The position numbers and the translations under genes were made by a program. This document shows, piece by piece, positions 28,255-37,259 of a stretch of 64,000 bases of DNA. Source of the stretch: an uncultured Myxococcales bacterium. GTDB lineage: Bacteria > Myxococcota_A > UBA9042. The first letter of the stretch is position 1. The number at the start of each line of letters is the position of its first letter. The notes beneath the pieces were generated by a model that had not been told where the DNA came from, did no database searches, and worked only from the letters and a program-made list of their open reading frames with translations. The stretch lies in contig CAITYF010000265.1 of NCBI GenBank assembly GCA_903896545.1, positions 1-64,000 on the forward strand, written 5' to 3'.

Positions 28255-31200
28255 CTACGGACAGGCCGCAATGAAGTGCAGGTTGTCGACGGCCACGCCA
28301 AAGCCGCTGTTGCCCACGCTGTCGACGGTGTTGAAATAGAATTCCAGCTGGATCTCCTGACCGACGTACTTGGACAAGTCCAACGTGATGCCCTGCCAGT
28401 TGCCGACGGAATAGCCGTTGGTGTTCTTGTCCCACAGTTGCGTCTTCACGCCGCCGACGTAGACGTTCACCTGCAGCGCGTCATACGGCGGGCCTTGCTC
28501 GGTTTCCATGAAGAGGTCGAACGTCACTTTGCTGTTCACGTCGCCAGGTAGCGCGATGAGCGGCGTCTTGGCCGAGCCTGTCGTCGAGCCAAAGTTGAAG
28601 TTGCCGGCATTTGGATCGCCGTAATAAAGCACGCCCGGCGCCGATTGGGTCTTGGTGCTGCCCAGCCAAAGCTGCCAGCCCTGCGCGCTGCCTGCGCTGT
28701 TGCTGAACGCCATGCCCTTGGTGTCGCCGGTGTCAAACTCGTTGCTCCAGATGTCCGCAATGCAGCAACCCGCCGCGCCGGTGCTTTTGTGAACGCACTT
28801 TTGCGCAACGCACGTGTCGATCGTGCACTTGGTCTCGCCGTCCGCGCAGTCCACGTCGGCGGCGCAGCAGGTGTTCAAGTTGGAGCAGACGTTCTTCACG
28901 CACGTGTCGATCGTGCACGTGTTCTTGTCGTCACAGCCGATGTTGCTCGTGCAGCAACCGGCGATGGCCGAGAACTGGCAGTTCGCGCCCGGTCCGGGGC
29001 ACGTGTCAGCGGTGCACGGATTGTTGTCGTTGCAGTCGCCATTGCCCATGCAGCAGCTGGGGATTGGTGAGAACTGGCAGTGCTGGTTCACGCACTTGTC
29101 GGTCGTGCAGAGGACGTTGTCGTTGCAATCGCCGTCGCCGGCGCAGCAGCTGTAGGGCCAGGAGCACTGGCCGTCCGAGCAAACGCCGGTGTAGCAGTTC
29201 AAGGTGAACGCCGGCGCGCAAGCGGCCGCAGCGGCGCATTTCTTGGGCTGACACGTGCTGTCGACGTGGATGTTGTCGAGGTAGAGTTGCGTGTTGGTCA
29301 GGCTGCCGAACGTCGACGACGGTGTGACCTCAAAGCGAATCGCGAAGCTTTTGCCGGAGACCGAGGACAGGTCGATGGTCGTCGTCTGCCAGGTCGTGGT
29401 GCCGCTGTTGATCGCCTTGGTGGTGAGCGTCGTGTCCGTGCCGTCAATATCGGCAGAAACGCGCAGCGAAAGTCCCGACGACACGGTGTCCGCGCGGTAG
29501 CTGAACGTGAACGTCGCTTCTTTTCCGGACAAGAGCGTGATGTACGGCGCGACCGCGGTCGCCTTGGGCTTGTTGGTTGCCGAGATGGTGTACGTGCTCG
29601 CAGCTGGATCGCCAAAGGCCAGAACGCCCGTGCCGCCTTGCGAGTCGGCGACGTTCTTCGCGTACCAGGTCGGGCCACCGCCCGTCGCCATCGGCGTGAT
29701 GTTGAAGCCGTCGTCGCTGCCGTCAAACGGCGCGCTGAGCACGGTCGGAGCGCAGCAGCCTGGCGCGGTCGACGCCGTGTAGGCGCACTTGCCCGCCGAG
29801 CACGCGTCTTTCGTGCACGGGTTGAAGTCGTCGCAGTCATCGTCCTTCTGGCAGCACACGCTCTGGAAGACGCATTGACCCGCGCTGCACGAACCGGTGA
29901 AGCAGGAATCCGCCGTCTTACACTCGGCGTCCGTCTTGCAGCAGGTGTTCTGATGTTTGCAGCCGCCGCCGGGACCCGAACAATCGTCAACGGTGCACGA
30001 ATCGCCGTCGTCGCAGTCGGTGGCGGTCATGCAGCAGTCGACCTTGGCGCTGTGCTGGCAGTTGCCGCCCGAGACCGGGCAAAGGTCCAACGTGCACGGC
30101 TTGCCGTCGTTGCAGTCGCCGACCGTGTTGCAGCAGTCCGGCTTGGCTGTGTGCACGCAAGCGGGGGTGCCGCCCGTGGTGGGCTGGCAGGCGTCCGTGC
30201 TGCACGCGTTGCCGTCGTCGCAATCCGACGCCGCAGCGCAGCAGCCGGTGGAGACTTCGATCTCGTCGATGTAGACGCCTTCGTAGGCGTTCACGCTGCC
30301 GTCGATCGAGTCAAAGGCGAACTGCAGCGTCACCGACTTACCCGCCCAGCCGGACACGTCGAGTGTCACGCGCTGCCACGAGCCGTGGGTTGTGCTCAGG
30401 ATCGGGTCGGAATTCCACAGCGGCACCGTCGCGGCGCCGTCGAGTGCGTTGACCGTCAGCATGTCGTAACCAGCCGACGCTTCGGTGTCCATCCACAGCC
30501 AGAACGACGCGGTCGGATTCACCCCCGCCGTCTTCGGCACCGGCAGCGGCGCCAAGGTCGCTTTGCCGGCTACTTGCTTGCCGTTTGCGTAGTTGAACGT
30601 GACTGAGTCGCCAAAATAGAGGCTCGCGTTGCCGGAGACAGCGCGCTTGCTGCTGAAATTCCAACCGATACCGCTCTTGGCCGTGTCTTCAAACCACACG
30701 CCCTCGCCCGCGCCGTCCAGCCCCGCGATGCCGGAGACAGCGCTCAGCTTGCCCGTGGCGATCTTGGGCGCGCACGCCAGACACGGCGTCACGTCGTCCG
30801 CCAATCCCGCGCCGTAGCACGCGACCTGTCCGTCGCCGTACGGCGTCAGGCAGACGTTCGCTTTCACTGTGTAGGTGCACTTGTTCTGAAAACAGACGCC
30901 TTTGGCACACGGAATGCTGCAGTCGCTGTTCACGGTGCATGCCGTCGCGTGCACCGACTTGCCGATGCCCGCCGCGTCTTCCGGCGGGACGTCCACCGAC
31001 GTTTCCGCGGCGTCGATGGCGTCCGTACCCACGATCACGTCGACGACGTCGGGCAGGTCCGTACCGTCGGGCACTGCGTCCGGGTCGGTTGTGTCCGATG
31101 CCGAATCCTCGTCGGTCGTGTCCGCGTCGCCGGCGACATCGGTTTGGTCCGTCGTGTCCTGATCCGTCGCCTGCGTGTCGTTCTCAGCGTCCGTGCCCGT

Positions 31201-31347
31201 GACATCCGCGGTGATCGAATCGTCCGTCGTTGCGTCCACGGTTCCATTGTTGGTCGCCGGCGTGGTACCGCACGCAGCAGCCAGCAGGCTCACCGCCAAG
31301 GCTAGCCCGCTTCGCCGCCACGTGCCCATGATCAAGGCGCTGCGCAT
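28255..31347 (-). CDS. Giant cysteine-rich lipoprotein with three jelly-roll-like modules
   Basis: About 1030 residues and the first gene of the tandem set. The lipobox is LAAAC then Gly-Thr. A very long Asp/Thr/Val tether covers about residues 35-110. Modules are: jelly roll 1 (SLYFGDSVTFNY to VYIDEIEV), a long Cys run with at least six CCxxxxDCxDxxxC units, jelly roll 2 (VLAFGDPAASTYT to LYLDNIHV), a second Cys run, and jelly roll 3 (VLYYGDPNAGNFN to VAVDNLHF), ending near Cys. I chose ATG 31347 because GGGAGTGAGACG stands before it; the frame also opens at 31374. All members carry even, paired Cys, consistent with disulphide-bonded extracellular modules. Confidence 0.82.
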   Translation of the reverse strand: MRSALIMGTWRRSGLALAVSLLAAACGTTPATNNGTVDATTDDSITADVTGTDAENDTQATDQDTTDQTDVAGDADTTDEDSASDTTDPDAVPDGTDLPDVVDVIVGTDAIDAAETSVDVPPEDAAGIGKSVHATACTVNSDCSIPCAKGVCFQNKCTYTVKANVCLTPYGDGQVACYGAGLADDVTPCLACAPKIATGKLSAVSGIAGLDGAGEGVWFEDTAKSGIGWNFSSKRAVSGNASLYFGDSVTFNYANGKQVAGKATLAPLPVPKTAGVNPTASFWLWMDTEASAGYDMLTVNALDGAATVPLWNSDPILSTTHGSWQRVTLDVSGWAGKSVTLQFAFDSIDGSVNAYEGVYIDEIEVSTGCCAAASDCDDGNACSTDACQPTTGGTPACVHTAKPDCCNTVGDCNDGKPCTLDLCPVSGGNCQHSAKVDCCMTATDCDDGDSCTVDDCSGPGGGCKHQNTCCKTDAECKTADSCFTGSCSAGQCVFQSVCCQKDDDCDDFNPCTKDACSAGKCAYTASTAPGCCAPTVLSAPFDGSDDGFNITPMATGGGPTWYAKNVADSQGGTGVLAFGDPAASTYTISATNKPKATAVAPYITLLSGKEATFTFSYRADTVSSGLSLRVSADIDGTDTTLTTKAINSGTTTWQTTTIDLSSVSGKSFAIRFEVTPSSTFGSLTNTQLYLDNIHVDSTCQPKKCAAAAACAPAFTLNCYTGVCSDGQCSWPYSCCAGDGDCNDNVLCTTDKCVNQHCQFSPIPSCCMGNGDCNDNNPCTADTCPGPGANCQFSAIAGCCTSNIGCDDKNTCTIDTCVKNVCSNLNTCCAADVDCADGETKCTIDTCVAQKCVHKSTGAAGCCIADIWSNEFDTGDTKGMAFSNSAGSAQGWQLWLGSTKTQSAPGVLYYGDPNAGNFNFGSTTGSAKTPLIALPGDVNSKVTFDLFMETEQGPPYDALQVNVYVGGVKTQLWDKNTNGYSVGNWQGITLDLSKYVGQEIQLEFYFNTVDSVGNSGFGVAVDNLHFIAACP

Positions 31348-31483
31348 CGTCTCACTCCCAATCAGAGCCCGCATTCATCCGAACCCAGATGAGTGGCATG
31401 CAGGCGTTCGTGCTTATCAAGCCTTGCGGCGCACATCGTTCGTCGCGTCCGGTTGCAACGCGCAGCCGAAGACGCAACTCTCC

Positions 31484-31513
31484 AGTGTAACACGCGCGGT
31501 GGCGCTCAGACAA
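31484..31513 (-). promoter_or_regulatory. Putative promoter of the tandem lipoprotein genes
   Basis: TTGTCT (31508-31513) and TACACT (31484-31489) have an 18-base spacer on the minus strand, about 135 bases before the ATG at 31347. It would drive both the 1030- and the 683-residue genes. Confidence 0.45.
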
Positions 31514-31571
31514 ATACACAATGTGGCCCGGATTCGACGATTCTGGCGCTTCGGAGCGGCCTACATCTCGT

Positions 31572-33191
31572 TCAGAACTTGAAGCGAAGCGCCGCGTCCA
31601 AGCGCCAAACCGACTGCGCACGAGCGCCCGAAGGCGCGTCCAACGCGGCGCCCGGTAGCAGATAAGCCGCGCGCAGCACTGCCGTCGTCTTGGCCAGCTT
31701 CCACCACAGCGACGCTTCGGGCTCCAGTCCCAGAAACGTCGCCTTGCCCGGCGTCGCGTTGTCCGAAGCGGCAAGCGCAGTCATCAGGCTGGCGTGAAGG
31801 AAGATTCCTTGATCGGCACCGGTTTCAAGAAGCGTCAGCTGCCAACCCGGCTTGAAGTACCAGGTGTTGGCCACCGCGCCGATGATGTCGCGAAACAGGA
31901 TGCTGTCGACGAGATACCCGCGGTTGAAGTTGTAGCCCGTGATGAGTGACCGCGGCGCTGCGTCAGGAGCGGCACCCGTGCGCCAGTTGTCCTGATCATT
32001 GACGCCAAAGCCGCCAGCGCGTTCGCCGGTAGCCAAACCGAGATCGGCGTTCCACAGGTGGCGGCCAAAGCGCCATTCGCCCTTGCCGGCGAAGCCACCG
32101 CCAACCATCGTCTTGGTCGTGACCGTGCTGGAACGTTCGTCGGCGTTGGCGACCGTGCCGTAGCGAAAGGCACCTTCCAGCTGCAGGCGCATCGGCGCGT
32201 CGGCCACTTTGCCGCGCCAGTCAAGGTAGATCTGCGGCGTGAACTGGCGGACCGTGCGCGGAATCAACTGATCACAGGTCTTTTGCGCCGAACAATCGCC
32301 GTGCTCGCCATAAAAGCCGTTGTCTTGGCTTTGGTACATCAGCGCCGCGGCAAACTTCAGACCGGGTGCGTCCGCGGACTTGGCGCTCTCCGCTTGCAGC
32401 AACCAACGCGTCGCGTCGGCACTGTCCTGCAGCGCCATCGGCTGACCTTCAGTCGCCGTGGCGTTGACGCCTTTGGTGAGCACCGACGTTCCTGTCACCG
32501 CCGTCGCGCTCAACGGGCCGTTGAACAAGATGTCGCGGGCGATCTTCAGGCGAAAACCAAACAACTCGGCGGACACCTGTAGACGGTCGAGATCGGTCTG
32601 AAAGTCGCTGAACAAATCGCGGCCGTCGTTGCGCACCATGCCGAGACCAAAATGGTCGCCCATCCGGCCGATATCGACCTCGCCCATGCCCAGCACGCGC
32701 ACGTGCACCCAAGCCCGCCGCACACCGATCGTGGCTGCCGAGGCGATGCCGCCGGTGTCCGACGTCCACAGCTGCGTTGCGGTCATCGGGTTCGTATTGG
32801 CGTGCGCGGCGGCGGTTTGTCCACCCAACGCGAGGTTGCTCGCGCCGTCGATCTGCGTGCGAATGTCAGCCCACTCGCCGACGTGCAGTTCGGGCTCAAA
32901 GCGCAAACGCAGATCGCCAAGACCGAGGTAGCCATCGGACGGCGTCGTATTCGATTCGCCGTGGCGCACGTCCAAGTGCGGCGCGATGCTCGGATCCAAG
33001 GTCGTGTAGCGGACGCCGCTCAGGTAGTCGAGACGCGTCCGCATCTCACCGTGCAGGTCCAGCTTCACCAGCGGGGTGGCGGTCGGCGTGGGCTGGCCAT
33101 CGACCACGTCCGCGGCAAAAGCCGTCGCTGACCACAGCCCGAAAAGGGACGTGATCAAGCCGAGGCGGGCGCGCGAACGGGAAAGCAGCAT
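31572..33191 (-). CDS. TIGR04551-like outer-membrane barrel protein
   Basis: About 539 residues. A signal peptide ends at ATAFA. The mature chain alternates short amphipathic strands and turns, with segments such as LDLHGEMRTRLDYL, GLGDLRLRFEPEL, RRAWVHVRV and GRMGDHFGLGMVRNDGRD. It finishes in LDAALRFKF with a terminal Phe, as in BAM-inserted barrels. The overall pattern resembles the myxobacterial family TIGR04551, whose function is unknown. I chose ATG 33191: AGGACGTTG lies before it and the promoter at 33238-33266 lies upstream. The longer frame to 33311 is therefore excluded. It may be a porin for this envelope locus. Confidence 0.75.
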   Translation of the reverse strand: MLLSRSRARLGLITSLFGLWSATAFAADVVDGQPTPTATPLVKLDLHGEMRTRLDYLSGVRYTTLDPSIAPHLDVRHGESNTTPSDGYLGLGDLRLRFEPELHVGEWADIRTQIDGASNLALGGQTAAAHANTNPMTATQLWTSDTGGIASAATIGVRRAWVHVRVLGMGEVDIGRMGDHFGLGMVRNDGRDLFSDFQTDLDRLQVSAELFGFRLKIARDILFNGPLSATAVTGTSVLTKGVNATATEGQPMALQDSADATRWLLQAESAKSADAPGLKFAAALMYQSQDNGFYGEHGDCSAQKTCDQLIPRTVRQFTPQIYLDWRGKVADAPMRLQLEGAFRYGTVANADERSSTVTTKTMVGGGFAGKGEWRFGRHLWNADLGLATGERAGGFGVNDQDNWRTGAAPDAAPRSLITGYNFNRGYLVDSILFRDIIGAVANTWYFKPGWQLTLLETGADQGIFLHASLMTALAASDNATPGKATFLGLEPEASLWWKLAKTTAVLRAAYLLPGAALDAPSGARAQSVWRLDAALRFKF

Positions 33192-33237
33192 CAACGTCCT
33201 GACAAGGCGCGGGCCGACATGGCTCCGAGGACGGCGC

Positions 33238-33266
33238 AGTGTAGGAGTCGCGGCCAGTCTCTGCAA
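33238..33266 (-). promoter_or_regulatory. Putative promoter of the outer-membrane barrel gene
   Basis: TTGCAG (33261-33266) and TACACT (33238-33243) have a 17-base spacer, about 45 bases before the ATG. The -10 box is identical to those of the two lipoprotein promoters. Confidence 0.45.
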
Positions 33267-33285
33267 CCGGTTCCCGCAATCGGCG

Positions 33286-35736
33286 TCACTTCGCATCCGT
33301 CGGCGCTTCATAGACGGTCAGCATCGGCACGCCGTCCAAGGACCACTGCGCGATCGGTGTGCGCCATTTGTACGTCTGCCAGAGGTCCAGTTCGTAGTCG
33401 TCGTGGTCTTTTTGATGGTGGTAAAATCCCAGCGCGGACGACGCGCCAGCTTCGGTCGTAAAGCGCAGATCGCGGCGGAACCACCCTTCGCGCTGGTACA
33501 TGGCGTACGCGCCCCAAGCCGACTTGTGGAACCAGATCAGGGCATTTTGCGGCGCGCGCTTGTTCACTTCTTCCAGAAGCGCACGGGTCGTACCGCCCCA
33601 GAATTGCCGCTGCATGCCTGCTTCCGCGGCGCCCGGAATGCCGCCCAGGAGATCGTTGTAATACGCCGTGCCTTGCGGATGTGAATCCGCGGTCGCCACC
33701 GTAGACGGCAGCAGCACGGCAAACGCCAGCGCCCACGCGAGCAGCATCGGTGCCGCAAAACCACGCCACCAGGAGAGAGCGGGCGGTGCAAACTGTCGCA
33801 TCAACGCGGCTTCCACGCTTCCGGGGTTCACGCCTTCCATGTCGGTCGCCGTTCCGTCGGGTGGCGCAATCGTGTCCGCCAGCCGCCGCCAGATGGCCTG
33901 CAAACCGCGCGCGGCGATGAGCAGCATGAAGGCATACGCCAACATCCAGTGCTTGGTACCGCCAAAAATCGGCGTACCGGGCATGGAAATAAGCGCCATC
34001 GGCCAGATCGCGGAGAGCAAAATCAGCCGATCGTACGAGCGCAACTCCGCCGTGCGACCAAAATCGTCCAGCCCCAAGGGACCCGCGCGGCGCTGACGGG
34101 CGCGGTACGCCTCCACGTCGGCTTGACGCCCCATGTCGCGCGCGGTCTCTTCGCGGCGCTTCGTCGCCACGTCGAGCGGCACGGTCGCGTCGTGCTGCGG
34201 CTCAGTTGGCAGTTTGCGGCGCTGCCACCAGGTCTGCAACCTGTGGACCCAGTGCGGCAAACGCCGCGGCCAGTACACGGTCAGCAGCCCGAACACGAAG
34301 GCGACCAGCAACACAAGCGGCCAAGTCACCGCCGTCATTACCCACGCAAACAGAGTCGGAAACGGTGGGTAGGCGAGCACTTGGCCAAAATAGACCTGCA
34401 TGTAGTGCTCGTGGTGGACGTGGAACTCGATCCAGCTGAGGAAGTTGTTCAGCGTGTCCACCCACAGCAGCGGCCAACCGGCGATGAGGATGGCAAAACC
34501 AACCGGCAACATGACAAAGAACACTGCCGGAACCGGCGGCGTGGACACCTGCAAGAACCGCGTGAACGGCAAGATCAGCACCGCCAGCGCGAGGATTGGG
34601 TGCAGAAAATACGCCGGAATCGCCAGAATCGCGCCGCCCAGCAGCCACGGCAGACGCTGCTTCCAGGAACCCGGTGCGAGCGTCACCTCAAAACGGCCTT
34701 CTGCGAACGCGTCCCACGCCCAGTGCGCGATCAGCACGATCGGCAAGAACAGCGCGTTGTGTTTGGCCAGAAGCGCGAAGCCCCAGAGAATGGCGGTCGG
34801 CAGAATCCAACGACGCGATCGCAGGGAACGGTGGTAGCAAAGCGTCGTCGCGACGAGAAGCGTCGTGATCGTCGTGTCAAAACACGCCAAGTGCGCGTGG
34901 TAAAACGGCTGCGGCAGGCACAACCAGCCCAGACCCGCAGCCACCGCGAACGCTTGCGTCGCACGCGCCGGACCCCACGCAGTTTGCGGCGCGGTGAACA
35001 TCTGGCGAGCGGCCAAGTAGAGGAGCGCGACCAGAAGCGCGGCGAAAACCGCGCCCGGGAACCGCATCGCGCTGGATTCCGACATCACGTAGAGCTTGCG
35101 CTGTTCGAGCGCCTCGCAGCCGGTGCGGCGAATCGTGCCCTTCTCGCCGACGCCTGGCGCAAGGCACGTCGACTTCAGCAACGCCAGGTCCGCCGACTTG
35201 TCGATCCGCACCGATGCGTGATCGCGTTTGCGCTCGATCACCTTGCCTTGAACGAACCGCCGCGGACCGATGTCCGCCGGTCCGCCCACCACTTGCGGCT
35301 TCAGCAGCCAAATTTTGCTATTTGCCTCAAAGCCGTGCGCCGCGCCAAGCTCGTTGATGTCGAGCAGAATCTCGCCTTCTTGCACGTGAATGTTGGACGT
35401 CGGGCGGAGCTTGCGGCCAAGAACGCGCCACGAGTAGCCGAAAAGGATCTTGTCGAGCGGTGGATGCTCGGAATTCGCTCGCCACGTTTCGAGGATCGCC
35501 GAACGCTCCAGCGCGTCACGTCGCGACTTGCCGCCCGCCTCGACCTTCACAAACCAGTCTTGATACGTCTCCGCGTGGCCAAAGTAGAACGCCTCGTCGC
35601 GCACGAACCCCATGTCGTTTGTCGCCACCAGCAGCACCGTCGCCGCGATCCCCAAAAGGAGCGCAATGCCAAGGTCCAGCGATCGGCGCAGTTGCGGTTC
35701 GGGCGTGCTCATCGACTTTGGCTTACTCGTCTTCAT
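33286..35736 (-). CDS. GT39/ArnT-like membrane glycosyltransferase
   Basis: About 816 residues of GT-C architecture. The first helix is followed by MGFVRDEAFYF, whose Asp-Glu pair marks the catalytic loop of PMT/ArnT enzymes. A second hallmark is NSEHPPLDKILFG. A large inserted periplasmic domain (about residues 115-205, with its own Cys pair) precedes the run of about ten helices, and a soluble C-terminal domain follows. Such enzymes move sugars from a lipid carrier to protein, lipid A or glycan. The ATG at 35736 overlaps the end of the FHA activator gene by 14 bases; an ATG at 35712 is nearly as good. Neither has a clear ribosome site, so coupling is likely. Acceptor unknown. Confidence 0.85.
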   Translation of the reverse strand: MKTSKPKSMSTPEPQLRRSLDLGIALLLGIAATVLLVATNDMGFVRDEAFYFGHAETYQDWFVKVEAGGKSRRDALERSAILETWRANSEHPPLDKILFGYSWRVLGRKLRPTSNIHVQEGEILLDINELGAAHGFEANSKIWLLKPQVVGGPADIGPRRFVQGKVIERKRDHASVRIDKSADLALLKSTCLAPGVGEKGTIRRTGCEALEQRKLYVMSESSAMRFPGAVFAALLVALLYLAARQMFTAPQTAWGPARATQAFAVAAGLGWLCLPQPFYHAHLACFDTTITTLLVATTLCYHRSLRSRRWILPTAILWGFALLAKHNALFLPIVLIAHWAWDAFAEGRFEVTLAPGSWKQRLPWLLGGAILAIPAYFLHPILALAVLILPFTRFLQVSTPPVPAVFFVMLPVGFAILIAGWPLLWVDTLNNFLSWIEFHVHHEHYMQVYFGQVLAYPPFPTLFAWVMTAVTWPLVLLVAFVFGLLTVYWPRRLPHWVHRLQTWWQRRKLPTEPQHDATVPLDVATKRREETARDMGRQADVEAYRARQRRAGPLGLDDFGRTAELRSYDRLILLSAIWPMALISMPGTPIFGGTKHWMLAYAFMLLIAARGLQAIWRRLADTIAPPDGTATDMEGVNPGSVEAALMRQFAPPALSWWRGFAAPMLLAWALAFAVLLPSTVATADSHPQGTAYYNDLLGGIPGAAEAGMQRQFWGGTTRALLEEVNKRAPQNALIWFHKSAWGAYAMYQREGWFRRDLRFTTEAGASSALGFYHHQKDHDDYELDLWQTYKWRTPIAQWSLDGVPMLTVYEAPTDAK

Positions 35737-37180
35737 CGCCGGGTTTGCCGGCAATCAGGTTGTACTTGCGGGCAAGCCGCCGAAAATGTTTGCGATCTAC
35801 GTCGGCATCGCGCGCCGCTTGACTCAGATTTCCACCGTGGCGCGCCAACACAGCCGCCAGATAGTCGCGCTCAAAGGTACCCAGCCACGTTTCCTTGGCG
35901 TCGTGAAAGTTCAGGTCCGTTTGCACCGGTGGCGCCGCGCTGACCGTTGATGGCCGCTTCAACGGTGCCGTAGGGGCGTAAGCATCCTGCCGACGCCGCG
36001 GCGCGTCCAGTCCGCGGATACTTTCGGGCAAATCGTCCGGTTGCAGCAAGTCGCCATCGGCAAAAGAGCACGCGCGCTCGACGATATTGCCCAATTCCCG
36101 CACGTTTCCGGGCCAATCGTAGTCGTGCAGCAATTGCAGCGCTTCCTGGCTGATCCCTTTGACGCGCTGCGCGTCCGCGTCTCTTTGCCCCAGACCGCCG
36201 CGGTTGAACGCGCCGTTGCGGAGCATGTGCTCGGCCAAAAGACGAATATCCTCGCGGCGTTCACGCAGGGGCGGCAAATGCAGCCGCACGACGCCCAGGC
36301 GGTAGAACAGGTCTTCGCGAAAGCGTCCTGCCTTGACCTCCGACTGCAGATCCCGGTTGGTCGCCGCGACGACGCGCACGTTGATCTGAATGGGGCGATT
36401 GCCGCCGACGCGCCGGATCTCGCGGGTTTCCAGCGCGCGGAGCAGCTTGGGCTGCAGGTCCAACGCCAGTTCGCCGACTTCATCCAGGAAGATCGTCCCG
36501 CCGTGCGCCAACTCAAAAAGCCCCTGCCGGGTCGCCAAAGCGCCGGTGAAACTGCCCTTCTCGTGGCCAAAAAGCTCGGATTCGATGAGATTTTGCTGCA
36601 CAGCGCTGCAGTCAAAAACGATGAATGGCTGGGTGGCGCGCTGGGACAAGTGGTGCAACGTACGCGCGACGACTTCCTTGCCCGTGCCGGTCTCGCCTTC
36701 CAGCACGACGGTCGCACCGGTCGGCGCGACTTTTTCAACCGCCGCCATCAGCCGCCGCATCGACTCGGACTGCCCAACCAGACCGCCCAATTGCCCTTCC
36801 GCGCGCGGACGGACGTCGAGTTTCTCGGTCACCACGGAGAAACGCAGGGTCGTGCCGCCCAGGCGCACGGAGCAGCCCGAACGCAGCCACGCTTCCCGCA
36901 CCCGCACGCGGTCCACGTAGGTTCCGGTCGCCGAGCGCAGATCCTCGATGAGAAACGCCTCGCCGTCGCTGAAAATTCGCGCGTGATGCCGGCTGACGCG
37001 ATCGTCGTCGAGCACCAAGTCGTTGTCTTCCAGCGCGCCAAGCGTCACGTTGGGCTGGTCAAAGATGTACTCGGTGGTGCTGCCGTCCGCAGTCGTCGCG
37101 ATGAGCTTGCAGCGACGCAGCGTCAGCGAATTCGGCTGGGGCGAGGCGAACGTGCCGTGGAGGTTTGTCTCTTTCACCAT
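35723..37180 (-). CDS. FHA-domain sigma-54-dependent transcription activator
   Basis: A 485-residue bacterial enhancer-binding protein. Residues about 20-118 form an FHA phosphopeptide-binding domain with VSRHHARI and GTYVDRVRV. The AAA+ domain has Walker A GETGTGKE (162-169), the sigma-54 loop GSFTGA (209-214, Ser for the usual Ala), Walker B GGTIFLDE (227-234) and REDLFYRLGV. A Fis-type helix-turn-helix ends the protein (LSQAARDADVDRKHFRRL). FHA-type activators respond to Ser/Thr kinases and are typical of myxobacteria. It overlaps the glycosyltransferase gene and probably shares its transcript. Its target promoters are not visible; no -24/-12 site was recognised nearby. Confidence 0.95.
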   Translation of the reverse strand: MVKETNLHGTFASPQPNSLTLRRCKLIATTADGSTTEYIFDQPNVTLGALEDNDLVLDDDRVSRHHARIFSDGEAFLIEDLRSATGTYVDRVRVREAWLRSGCSVRLGGTTLRFSVVTEKLDVRPRAEGQLGGLVGQSESMRRLMAAVEKVAPTGATVVLEGETGTGKEVVARTLHHLSQRATQPFIVFDCSAVQQNLIESELFGHEKGSFTGALATRQGLFELAHGGTIFLDEVGELALDLQPKLLRALETREIRRVGGNRPIQINVRVVAATNRDLQSEVKAGRFREDLFYRLGVVRLHLPPLRERREDIRLLAEHMLRNGAFNRGGLGQRDADAQRVKGISQEALQLLHDYDWPGNVRELGNIVERACSFADGDLLQPDDLPESIRGLDAPRRRQDAYAPTAPLKRPSTVSAAPPVQTDLNFHDAKETWLGTFERDYLAAVLARHGGNLSQAARDADVDRKHFRRLARKYNLIAGKPGDEDE

Positions 37181-37259
37181 CCAACCCGTGTCGCAGCGCG
37201 GTTGCCAAGCCAGCCGCGATTCGCGTCATCGCGCCCGCCGCCGCAGCGTGTCGGAAGGA

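Noticed and set aside
33192-33311. Longer N-terminus for the outer-membrane barrel protein
   Set aside because: It contains a promoter-like pair at 33238-33266 and is very basic, whereas the ATG at 33191 has a ribosome site and starts a signal peptide.
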